Source: Herbaspirillum sp. AP02
GTDB taxonomy: Bacteria; Pseudomonadota; Gammaproteobacteria; Burkholderiales; Burkholderiaceae_D
NCBI RefSeq assembly: GCF_015767275.1
Contig: NZ_JADWMY010000001.1
Span: 744,001 to 808,000, forward strand
Length of the DNA stretch: 64,000 bases
Reading direction: 5' to 3'
Part shown: in pieces, positions 56,196 through 64,000 of the stretch
Numbering within the stretch: the first letter of the stretch is position 1
Layout: every line of letters starts with the position of its first letter
Notes under the pieces: model-generated
The model's input: only the letters and a program-made list of their open reading frames with translations
The model's database searches: none
What the model was told of the DNA's origin: nothing
Made by a program: the position numbers and the translations under genes

Positions 56196-57392
56196 TCAAG
56201 CGACGCTGCGCAAACCCGGCTCTGCACGGGCGGCGGCCAGGTTCTTTTCGTACAGCGCCGCGATCATGTCGGATTGCGTCAGCATCCCGGCCAGCTTGCC
56301 ATCTGCCTGCACGATGGGAATCTGGTGCAAACCATCGGCCATACGTGGCACCAGCTCCAGCACCGGCGTATCGACCTGCGCCATGATCACGGGACGGCTC
56401 ATGATCTGCCCCACCACTTCCGGCTTGTCCGAATGACTGAACGGCACCCGGTGCAGCAGCCGTCGCAGTTGCGCCACCAGGCCGGTATGCACCTCCACCC
56501 CGGCATGTTCCAGAAAGTCACTTCGACTGACAATGCCGATCACATGCCGCCCCCGATCCAATACCGGCATGGCACGCAAGCGATGCTGCTGCAATAGCCG
56601 CCACGCCTCGTCCAGCCCGGTGGCGAACTCCACCGCCACCACATCACGCGACATCACCGCCGCACACAAGGTCTGACCGAAGCGGCGATGATAGGCGCGC
56701 ATTTCGGTCTGCAGAAAGATCTCTTCCAGGTCATCCCGCCCGATGTCGAGCACCTGATTGAAATTCTTCAGTACCTCATCCAGATCATCATGCGAGAAAC
56801 CCAGCCGCGTGATCGGCAGCTCATCGCGCGTCTGGTGCGGATGCGGCGCCGCGCTGTGCTGCGCATGCGGATAACGGCGGCCCGTGGCGTTATTGAAGAA
56901 CAGCGCCGTCAGCAACAGCAGCGCCGAATTGAGCAGTACCGGTGACAGCACGAAGGCATAGCCCATCTCCTGCACTGCAGGACCACCCAGTACGGCGGTC
57001 AGCGCCACCGCACCACTGGGCGGATGGATACAGCGCAGCAGGAACATCGCACCGATGGCCAATGAAATCGCCAGCGCCGCTGCCAGCGCCGGTTCCTGGA
57101 CCAGCTTGGCGCAGCTCACGCCGATGATCGCAGCGCACAGGTTGCCACCGATGATGGACCAGGGCTGCGCCAGTGGACTGGATGGCACCGCGAACAGCAG
57201 CACCGCCGAGGCGCCCATCGGTGCAATCAGCCAGAGGGTCGTGGCCTCGTGAGGCAGGACTGCATAACTGATCAGTCCAACGAGCAGAATCCCGAACAAA
57301 CTACCGGCGCAGGAGCGCATGCGCTCGAATCGGTCCACATTAGTCTTGGCAGGAATAAAACTTTTGAACCACAGCAAGATAGAATCAGGCAT
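56196..57392 (-). CDS. HPP-family membrane protein with CBS domains
   Basis: 398 aa from the ATG at 57392 (MPDSILLWFKSF). Five to six membrane helices (about 25-175) carry the HPP signature 'LRCIHPPSGAVALTAV'; a cytoplasmic linker is followed by two CBS domains (about 255-315 and 330-390, 'RLRAMPVLDRGRHVIGIVSRSDFL' and 'IPIVQADGKLAGMLTQSDMIA'). HPP proteins are linked to nitrite transport in chloroplasts; the CBS pair suggests adenine-nucleotide control. Substrate unproven here. Confidence 0.85.
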   Translation of the reverse strand: MPDSILLWFKSFIPAKTNVDRFERMRSCAGSLFGILLVGLISYAVLPHEATTLWLIAPMGASAVLLFAVPSSPLAQPWSIIGGNLCAAIIGVSCAKLVQEPALAAALAISLAIGAMFLLRCIHPPSGAVALTAVLGGPAVQEMGYAFVLSPVLLNSALLLLTALFFNNATGRRYPHAQHSAAPHPHQTRDELPITRLGFSHDDLDEVLKNFNQVLDIGRDDLEEIFLQTEMRAYHRRFGQTLCAAVMSRDVVAVEFATGLDEAWRLLQQHRLRAMPVLDRGRHVIGIVSRSDFLEHAGVEVHTGLVAQLRRLLHRVPFSHSDKPEVVGQIMSRPVIMAQVDTPVLELVPRMADGLHQIPIVQADGKLAGMLTQSDMIAALYEKNLAAARAEPGLRSVA

Positions 57393-57550
57393 ATCCGTTC
57401 CGTGACAACTTGGGCCGACGACGTCCTGGGCACAGCAACGTACCAGGCCAAACCGCAATTACATCACAAGATGATACATATGTCCCACTTACCCCGTATT
57501 ACGCAGTCTTTCACACCGGCGAGCCACCCCCACCCCGCAGGTCGGGACTC

Positions 57551-57976
57551 ATGAAAAGCGCCAGCCGCCTGCAAAAGGAGGATTTCGAGGCCCTGTCGGA
57601 TTTTCGCTACCAGTTGCGCCGCTTCCTGCGCTTTTCGGAAGACGCCGCGCAAAGCGAAGGCCTGACACCACTGCAATACCTTCTGCTGCTGCACATCAAG
57701 GGCTTCCCGGGACGCGACTGGGCCAGCATCAGCGAACTGGCCGAACGGCTGCAAGCCCAGCACCACGGCGTGGTGGCGCTGGTCACGCGCTGCGTGAAGG
57801 CGGGCCTGGTCACCCGCGCCCCGGACGATCGCGACAAGCGACTGGTGCAAGTCCGGCTCACTGAACTGGGCGAGCAATACCTGCACCGCCTGGCGCAATT
57901 GCACCGCAACGAGCTGCAATCCCTGTCGGGCGTGTTCCAGGTTTCGCACATCTCAGCCTTCAACGACCGCGACTGA
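57551..57976 (+). CDS. MarR-family transcriptional regulator
   Basis: 141 aa from the ATG at 57551. Winged helix typical of MarR: 'LTPLQYLLLLHIKGFPGRDWASISELAERLQAQHHGVVALVTRCVKAGLVTRAPDDRDKRLVQVRLTELG' (about 39-108), with a C-terminal dimer helix. The R-D-D-R-D-K-R wing is clear. It is divergent from the HPP/CBS gene, whose start lies 158 bases away, so it may control that gene; inferred. Confidence 0.9.
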   Translation: MKSASRLQKEDFEALSDFRYQLRRFLRFSEDAAQSEGLTPLQYLLLLHIKGFPGRDWASISELAERLQAQHHGVVALVTRCVKAGLVTRAPDDRDKRLVQVRLTELGEQYLHRLAQLHRNELQSLSGVFQVSHISAFNDRD

Positions 57977-58080
57977 GCCTGCGCATTGCCACCGTGCTGG
58001 CACCCTGCGGATGTCGGCAGCCCCCCCCCGTCGCGGCAGGCTGCTGTTATGCTTGCGACAACTTTCCACCACCCGCCCCC

Positions 58081-59103
58081 ATGAATCGCAAACCCTCCAC
58101 CGCCGCTGCGCCCTCCCGCGCCATTACCAAGGAAGACGTGGCACGCGCCGCCGGTGTCTCGCACATCACGGTCTCGCGGGTCATCAATACACCGGAGAAA
58201 GTGGCACCTGCCACCCGTGAACGCGTTGAGGCCTTCATCAGTAGCATGGGGTATATCCCCAACATGCTGGCCGGCGGGCTGGCTTCGCGGCGCACGCGCA
58301 TCGTGGCCGCCATCGTGCCCACCATCAGCCATTCGATCTTTGCCGAAACCGTGCGCGGGCTGTCGGAACAACTTAGCCTGCAGGGCTACCAGTTGTTGCT
58401 GGGACAGACCAATTATTCGGAAGAAGCGGAAACAGGACTGGTGGAGGCCTTCATCGGCCGTCGCGTCGACGGCCTGGTATTGACCGGCGTACAGCATTCG
58501 GTACGCACCCGCCAGCGCCTCAGGGCAGCCGGTATCCCGGTGGTGGAAACCTGGGACCTCACCCCGCAACCGATCGACATGCTGGTCGGCTTCGACAACC
58601 ATGCTGCCGGCTACGCCATGGGGCAATACCTGCACCGCAAGGGTTATCGCCGCATGGCCTTCGTCGGCGGCGAAGACCCGCGTGGCCTGGCGCGCTTTGC
58701 CGGCATGCGCGAAGCGCTGCTGACGCAGTCGGCGCCGGAGCCGGCACACCTGGTCATGCCCATGGGCTCCTTCCTGCAGGCCGGGCGCGAAGCCATCTGC
58801 CGGCTCCTGGCATTAGAGCCGGCCATCGACGCCGCCTTCTTCAGCAATGATGTCCTCGCCGCAGGCGCCGCCCTGGAATGCGCCCGACGCGCCATCGCCG
58901 TGCCGCAGCGCATCGCGCTGGCCGGTTTCGCCAACCTGGAAATCGCACCGGAAGTCTTGCCCGCCCTGACCACGGTCCAGATCAGTGCCCACCAGATCGG
59001 ACTGACGGCCGCCGAGATGCTGCTGACCCGCTTCGAGGGCGATGCGGTCGCGCAACCGGTATGCGACCTCGGCTACGCTATCCTCGAACGCGATAGCACC
59101 TAA
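58081..59103 (+). CDS. LacI-family transcriptional regulator (GntR-like type)
   Basis: 340 aa from the ATG at 58081. HTH 'AITKEDVARAAGVSHITVSRVINTPEKVAPATRERVEAFI' (about 14-54), then a periplasmic-binding-protein-like core ('GYIPNMLAGGLASRRTRIVAAIVPTISHSIFAETVRGLSEQL', 'DGLVLTGVQHSVRTR', 'AFVGGEDPRGLARFAG'). The core resembles gluconate-type repressors. No sugar operon is adjacent on either side, so its target is unknown. Confidence 0.92.
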   Translation: MNRKPSTAAAPSRAITKEDVARAAGVSHITVSRVINTPEKVAPATRERVEAFISSMGYIPNMLAGGLASRRTRIVAAIVPTISHSIFAETVRGLSEQLSLQGYQLLLGQTNYSEEAETGLVEAFIGRRVDGLVLTGVQHSVRTRQRLRAAGIPVVETWDLTPQPIDMLVGFDNHAAGYAMGQYLHRKGYRRMAFVGGEDPRGLARFAGMREALLTQSAPEPAHLVMPMGSFLQAGREAICRLLALEPAIDAAFFSNDVLAAGAALECARRAIAVPQRIALAGFANLEIAPEVLPALTTVQISAHQIGLTAAEMLLTRFEGDAVAQPVCDLGYAILERDST

Positions 59104-59106
59104 ACC

Positions 59107-60852
59107 TCAGGACACCACGTCGTCGACGGCCGCCTGTTCGACCCGATTGCGCCCGATCCGCTTGGCCCGGTACAGGGCCAGATCGGCGCGCCTGATCAGT
59201 TCGTCGAGCCCCGCCCCATCGCATAACGCGGCCACCCCGAAGCTGGCGCTGACCTTGATCCGGCGCCCGTCCTCGATCTCGAAATCGGCATGCTCCAGGG
59301 CCGCACGCAACTTCTCGGCAACGCTGCCTGCCTGCGCCAGGTCAGCTTCCGGCAGCAGGATGACGAACTCCTCGCCGCCATAGCGCGCCAGCACATCCAC
59401 CTTGCGCAGCAAGCCAGCCACGAGCTGGGCCACGCCACGCAGGATGACGTCGCCAGCCTGGTGGCCATAGCTGTCGTTGACGCGCTTGAAATGATCGATA
59501 TCGAACAACACCACCGCCATGCCTCGCCCATAGCGCTGCGACAGCTCCATCTGCTGACCGGCCTGGGCAAAGAAGGCGCGCCGGTTCAGTACACCCGTGA
59601 GGAAATCGGTATTGGAGGAGGTCTGCAGCTGCGTGATCAATGCTTCGCGCTCGCTGGCCAGGCTATTGCGCTCTAGCATGCGCTGCTTGAGCACCCGCAG
59701 GGCGCGCATCATGGCAGCAATCTCGTCGCGATACCGCGCCTCCGGGATTTCCTGCTCCAGCTTGCCCTCCACCAGTCCGGCCACCAGATCGGTGGCCTGC
59801 ACCAGCGGCTGCACCACGCGCCGGCCTATGAGCACCATCAGCAACTGGAAGAACAGGCAGGCCGTCAGCGTTAACCCCACCACCAGCACCAGCAGGTTGC
59901 GTGCCCGGGCGTTGTTCTGCTCGGCCTGACGCATCAATTCAGCCAGCAACAGGTCGCGCAGATCGGTGATGGATTGCATCTGTGGCACATAGAACTTGTA
60001 GAGATCGGCCGTGCTGACACCATAATTGCTGGAATGCAGGCCAATCTGCAGCAGGAAGTCGAGGAACTGGAATCCGCTATCGAAATACTCCTTGTCCACC
60101 CTGTCCAGTGCCTCGGCAAACTGCGGCTGGCTCGCGTAGCCAGCCATCTGCGCAGCCACCACGCCGCGTAACAGTTCGATGCGACCATACAGGCGCCCGA
60201 TTTCGATGACCTCATCCTGGGCCAGCTGGCGCTGCGTGATCAGCGGCGCCACAAAGCGCGAACCGACCTGCCCGGCGTATTCGCGCAGGCTGGCAGTGGC
60301 ACGCACGGCCGACAGACCATCGCGCAGGCGCGGATCGGCCCGATCCACTTCCAGGGTCAATTCGGTGACCACGCGGATCATCAGCGGCATCAGGTCTACC
60401 ATGCCACCCACGGCGGCCAGCACCAGCACATCACTGCGATTGTCCGCCGACAGATGTGCCACCCGGTCCAGATTGGCCCGGGCCGGCGCCAGCCCCTGCT
60501 CCACTGTGCGCACCTTGTCCAGCGCCCATGACTGGCGCAACCGCGCATCGGCTTCCAGCGCCGCATGCAAACTGGTCAAGGCGACATCGGTCTGCTGCCG
60601 GGCGCTGGCCAGTTGCTTCAGCAGTTCTTCGGAGTGTTGCGGCGGGGCGCCCAGAAAAGCGTTGGCCGGGCCACGCTCGGCCGATATCTTTTCCATGGCC
60701 AGCAGGGCCAGCCGCAGATTGCGCAAGGCAGGCACGCTGTTGGCGCCATTGCGATAGGTACTCCATTCCGTCCAGACCAACGCGACGGCAAATGCCAGAA
60801 ACAGCATCAGCAAGCCGATGGAAATGAGCCGGAACAGACGATTCAAGGACAT
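59107..60852 (-). CDS. Membrane-bound diguanylate cyclase
   Basis: 581 aa from the ATG at 60852 (MSLNRLFRLISIGLLMLFLAF). Membrane helix 1 (about 8-28), a large helical periplasmic part (about 30-305), helix 2 (about 312-335), a HAMP linker (about 335-390) and GGDEF domain with GGEEF at 492-496 and an intact RKVD inhibition site five residues earlier. Should make c-di-GMP in response to an unknown periplasmic signal. The N-terminal part 'LRNLRLALLAMEKISAERGPANAFLG' recalls the NIT/nitrate-sensing type but is unproven. Convergent with the LacI gene (3-base gap). Confidence 0.92.
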   Translation of the reverse strand: MSLNRLFRLISIGLLMLFLAFAVALVWTEWSTYRNGANSVPALRNLRLALLAMEKISAERGPANAFLGAPPQHSEELLKQLASARQQTDVALTSLHAALEADARLRQSWALDKVRTVEQGLAPARANLDRVAHLSADNRSDVLVLAAVGGMVDLMPLMIRVVTELTLEVDRADPRLRDGLSAVRATASLREYAGQVGSRFVAPLITQRQLAQDEVIEIGRLYGRIELLRGVVAAQMAGYASQPQFAEALDRVDKEYFDSGFQFLDFLLQIGLHSSNYGVSTADLYKFYVPQMQSITDLRDLLLAELMRQAEQNNARARNLLVLVVGLTLTACLFFQLLMVLIGRRVVQPLVQATDLVAGLVEGKLEQEIPEARYRDEIAAMMRALRVLKQRMLERNSLASEREALITQLQTSSNTDFLTGVLNRRAFFAQAGQQMELSQRYGRGMAVVLFDIDHFKRVNDSYGHQAGDVILRGVAQLVAGLLRKVDVLARYGGEEFVILLPEADLAQAGSVAEKLRAALEHADFEIEDGRRIKVSASFGVAALCDGAGLDELIRRADLALYRAKRIGRNRVEQAAVDDVVS

Positions 60853-61184
60853 GATAAGCCCGCTACGAAGGCAAGTGCATTTGACGAATATAACAAGGCC
60901 GACCAATCGGCGGCACGACTACATCGCGAGCAGGGATAAAAAAGGCGGGCGGTGCAGACACGACGCCACGGAAGCAGGCATGCCCTCCCACGTTGTGGGA
61001 GAAGCCGGCGCATCACGCGCTTCCCCCTCGTGAACGCGTGACCACCAAATGCGATAAACAGAGCGTCGGACTGACCTTCGCCCGGGAGCATTTCCCGCAC
61101 AGGCTGCGTGCCGGCAGACCAGATTCGCCAGTGACGAAATCAGGCGAAGGCGACCAGCCAAAACGACAAGCCAAAACGACAGAC

Positions 61185-61219
61185 AAAAAAATAAGGCCCT
61201 GAAAAATTCAGAGCCTTAT
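61185..61219 (-). terminator. Terminator after tRNA-Ser
   Basis: ATAAGGC (61191-61197) pairs with GCCTTAT (61213-61219) and an inner stem CCTGAA/TTCAG, followed on the minus strand by seven Ts (61185-61191). Lies 30 bases past the tRNA. Confidence 0.88.
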
Positions 61220-61247
61220 CTATACAACTTCTACAACTGCGAGCCAA

Positions 61248-61338
<91 letters not shown>

Positions 61339-61601
61339 GGTTAACTTCGGTCGTTTCACTGCGTGGTGCAGCAAAGACAGCGACTATAGCAGAACTATTT
61401 TCATAGTGGAATGTTTTTTCGAAAAAACTTTCAAAAAAATGCTCGTCCTGCGAGCACAAGGGGGGGCAGCGTAGCGAAAGAATCTTTCTTCACCCCAAAA
61501 CCGCAAGAACTGTCTTTCTTATCATCATCTTGTCATAAATCACTTCTAGCATCCGTAAACTATTTGTCGTTCTTTGTACCCTCAAACCCGGATTCAGCCA
61601 G

Positions 61602-63488
61602 ATGGCGCCCCTATCCAACGCTACCTTCCCGCTCGGCGCAGAAGTCGTCGATCTCATTGCCCGTGCCTCGGGAGCCGCCCTGCGCGGCGTCGAAGACCCG
61701 GACCCGATGCTGTCCCTGCTGCATGAGATCATCGCCCAGCGCAAGCTTTCCGCCCTGTTTCAGCCCATCGTGCGCATGCGCAATGGCGAAATCCTGGGAT
61801 ATGAAGGATTGATCCGGGGCCCCTCCAATACTCCCCTGCACTCCCCGCTGGCGCTGTTCAAGGTGGCGCGCGCCCACAATCTGTCGGTGCAGATGGAATA
61901 CCTGTGCCGCCACATCGTGCTGACCCGTTTCGCGCAACTCGGCCTGCCGGGCAACCTGTTCCTCAATGTCTCCCCCGGGGCGCTGATGCAGCCCGAGGCG
62001 ATCCAGGGCGAAACCCTGCGCTACCTGGAAAAGCTGGGCGTGAACCCGCAGCGCATCATCATCGAGCTGACCGAGAACGAGCCTACCTACGACTACGCCC
62101 TGCTGCGCAATGCCGCCATGCACTACCGCGACATGGGCTTCCAGATCGCCATCGACGACCTCGGCGAAGGCTTCTCCAGCCTGCGCCTGTGGTCGGAACT
62201 GCAGCCGGAATACGTGAAGATCGACATGCACTTCGTGCAGGGCATCAACCATGATCCGATGAAGCTGCAGTTCGTGCGCTCGATCCAGGAGATCGCCGAG
62301 AAGTCCGGCTCCATCGTCATCGCCGAAGGCATCGAATCGCAGGCCGAGCTGCTGACCATCCGCGACCTGGGCATCGCCTGCGGCCAGGGCTACCACATCT
62401 CGCGCCCGCTGCCGGAGCCGCCAGTCTCGATCTCGGAGGATGTCAGCAAGACCCTGCGCCGCGACAAGGTGCCGCTCAATGCCAACAAGTACGGCCCCGG
62501 CAAGCGCAGCGCCACCGTCGCCAAGCTACTGCGCGAGACGCAATACGTGAGCCCGGAGGTTACCAATGATGCGGCCTACGACCTGTTCGTCAACGATCCG
62601 CAGCTGCAGGCCCTGCCGGTGGTCAGCAATGGCTTGCCGATCGGGCTGATCAACCGCTACAGCATGGTGGAGCGCTTCGCCCGCCTGTATGGGCGCGAGC
62701 TGTACGGCAAGAAGTCCTGCGCCTTCTTCATGGATCCCAATCCCCTGCTGACCGAGCAGGACACCAGCCTGCAAGACCTCTCCAACCTGCTGGTGCAGGC
62801 CGAGACGCACCACCTTTCCAACGGTTTCATCATCACCGACCGGGGCCAGTACGTGGGCCTGGGCACCGGTCACGACCTGTTGCGCGAAATCACCCAGATG
62901 CAGATCGACGCCGCCCGCCACGCCAATCCGCTCACGCAGCTGCCGGGCAACGTCCCCATCAACGACCACATCGAATACCTGCTGCAAAGCGGAGTCGAAT
63001 TCTGCATCTGCTACTGCGACCTGGACCAGTTCAAGCCCTACAACGATGTCTATGGCTATCGCAAGGGTGACGACATGATCCAGGCCACCGGCCGCGTGCT
63101 GCAGCAGGCTTGCGACGCCGACCTGGACTTCATCGGCCACATCGGCGGCGACGATTTCCTGATCATGTTCCAGAGCGAAGACTGGGAAAAACGTTGCCGC
63201 GTCATCCTCGACAACTTCGACGCCGAGACCCGCGCCCTCTACTATGACGAGGACGTGGCGCGTGGCGGCTACTACACCGAGGATCGCCAGGGCAACCGGG
63301 TGTTCCACCCGCTGGTCTCGCTGTCGCTGGGCGCGGTGAAGATCGAACCCTCGCAATATTCATCGCCGCACCAGATTGCCTCGGCCGCCACCCGCGCCAA
63401 GAAGCAGGCCAAGAAGATCCAGGGCAACAGCCTCTTCATCGAGCGCCGCATCCCGGCCACCTTCTCCTGGGCCATGAAGGACGCCTAG
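61602..63488 (+). CDS. EAL-CBS-GGDEF protein (c-di-GMP turnover)
   Basis: 628 aa, no membrane segment. EAL domain first (about 45-275): EGL at 68-70, 'NVSPGALM', 'ELTENEP', 'AIDDLGEGFSSL', 'YVKID' and 'IAEGIESQAE', so the metal-binding set looks complete and c-di-GMP hydrolysis is expected. Two CBS-like repeats follow (about 310-440; 'LPVVSNGLPIGLINRYSMVE', 'GFIITDRGQYVGLGTGHDLL'). The GGDEF domain ends the protein with GGDDF at 515-519 instead of GG(D/E)EF, so cyclase activity is doubtful; it may bind GTP as a regulator. Confidence 0.92.
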   Translation: MAPLSNATFPLGAEVVDLIARASGAALRGVEDPDPMLSLLHEIIAQRKLSALFQPIVRMRNGEILGYEGLIRGPSNTPLHSPLALFKVARAHNLSVQMEYLCRHIVLTRFAQLGLPGNLFLNVSPGALMQPEAIQGETLRYLEKLGVNPQRIIIELTENEPTYDYALLRNAAMHYRDMGFQIAIDDLGEGFSSLRLWSELQPEYVKIDMHFVQGINHDPMKLQFVRSIQEIAEKSGSIVIAEGIESQAELLTIRDLGIACGQGYHISRPLPEPPVSISEDVSKTLRRDKVPLNANKYGPGKRSATVAKLLRETQYVSPEVTNDAAYDLFVNDPQLQALPVVSNGLPIGLINRYSMVERFARLYGRELYGKKSCAFFMDPNPLLTEQDTSLQDLSNLLVQAETHHLSNGFIITDRGQYVGLGTGHDLLREITQMQIDAARHANPLTQLPGNVPINDHIEYLLQSGVEFCICYCDLDQFKPYNDVYGYRKGDDMIQATGRVLQQACDADLDFIGHIGGDDFLIMFQSEDWEKRCRVILDNFDAETRALYYDEDVARGGYYTEDRQGNRVFHPLVSLSLGAVKIEPSQYSSPHQIASAATRAKKQAKKIQGNSLFIERRIPATFSWAMKDA

Positions 63489-63529
63489 CCGTCGCGATCA
63501 GGAAAACGTTTTCTCCGTCGCGCACCCAT

Positions 63530-63563
63530 AAAAAAACGGCCACCTCATCAACGAGGCGGCCGT
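63530..63563 (-). terminator. Terminator after serS
   Basis: ACGGCC (63536-63541) pairs with GGCCGT (63558-63563), with an inner CCTC/GAGG stem, and seven Ts on the minus strand (63530-63536). Lies 28 bases past the serS stop. Confidence 0.87.
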
Positions 63564-63590
63564 TCGTGCGTCCTGCAGTGGTACAGCGGA

Positions 63591-64000
<410 letters not shown>

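Overview
The window looks like a chromosomal core region of a betaproteobacterium of the Oxalobacteraceae (Herbaspirillum-like). The basis is GC-rich coding sequence, the Burkholderiales-type gene orders pheT-ihfA-merR and rpoE-rseA-rseB-mucD-lepA-lepB-rnc-era-recO-pdxJ-acpS-nagZ, and the character of the proteins. The genus is an inference from protein character; no search was run. No insertion sequence, phage, CRISPR array or plasmid function was seen. Most genes lie on the minus strand.

Layout. 1-2.0 kb: a PEP-CTERM surface protein and a GNAT acetyltransferase. 2.0-10.3 kb: translation block thrS-infC-rpmI-rplT-pheS-pheT-ihfA-merR (minus), rich in RNA control signals: a Thr-rich leader peptide plus terminator before thrS, an AUA start codon on infC, a structured infC-rpmI spacer, and a terminator before pheS. 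10.3-14.4 kb: a small protein, cheY, two tRNA-Val(GAC), relA and ridA. 14.4-18.5 kb: a hydrolase, tRNA-Leu(TAA) and four poorly known genes. 18.6-22.8 kb: ribH under an FMN riboswitch, a Kef/YbaL-type antiporter, htpX, a small secreted protein. 23.0-27.4 kb: signalling, with a response regulator-CheC-diguanylate cyclase operon divergent from a Cache sensor kinase/NarL-type regulator pair. 27.4-31.1 kb: cobT-cobS-cobC and cheV. 31.3-36.9 kb: a tRNA-Gly/Cys cluster downstream of pgsA and uvrC, then nagZ, acpS, pdxJ. 37.0-47.4 kb: recO, era, rnc, lepB, lepA, a glutaredoxin-like gene, and the mucD-rseB-rseA-rpoE envelope-stress operon. 47.4-55.6 kb: ygfX-like gene, then the fatty-acid cluster fabF-acpP-fabG-fabD-fabH-plsX-rpmF-yceD, followed by maf and a DUF1289 gene. 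55.8-64.0 kb: a small lipoprotein, an HPP/CBS membrane protein, MarR and LacI regulators, two c-di-GMP proteins, tRNA-Ser(CGA) and the 3' part of serS.

The themes are translation and its feedback control (aminoacyl-tRNA synthetases, initiation factor, ribosomal proteins, tRNAs, relA), membrane lipid synthesis and envelope stress, and c-di-GMP/chemotaxis-type signalling. The most novel-looking observations are RNA-level: the candidate threonine attenuator of thrS (own extended -10 promoter, leader peptide MTPRTTTEVFTRR, terminator), the pheST terminator with a Phe-rich in-frame leader, and the infC-rpmI structure that hides a ribosome binding site.
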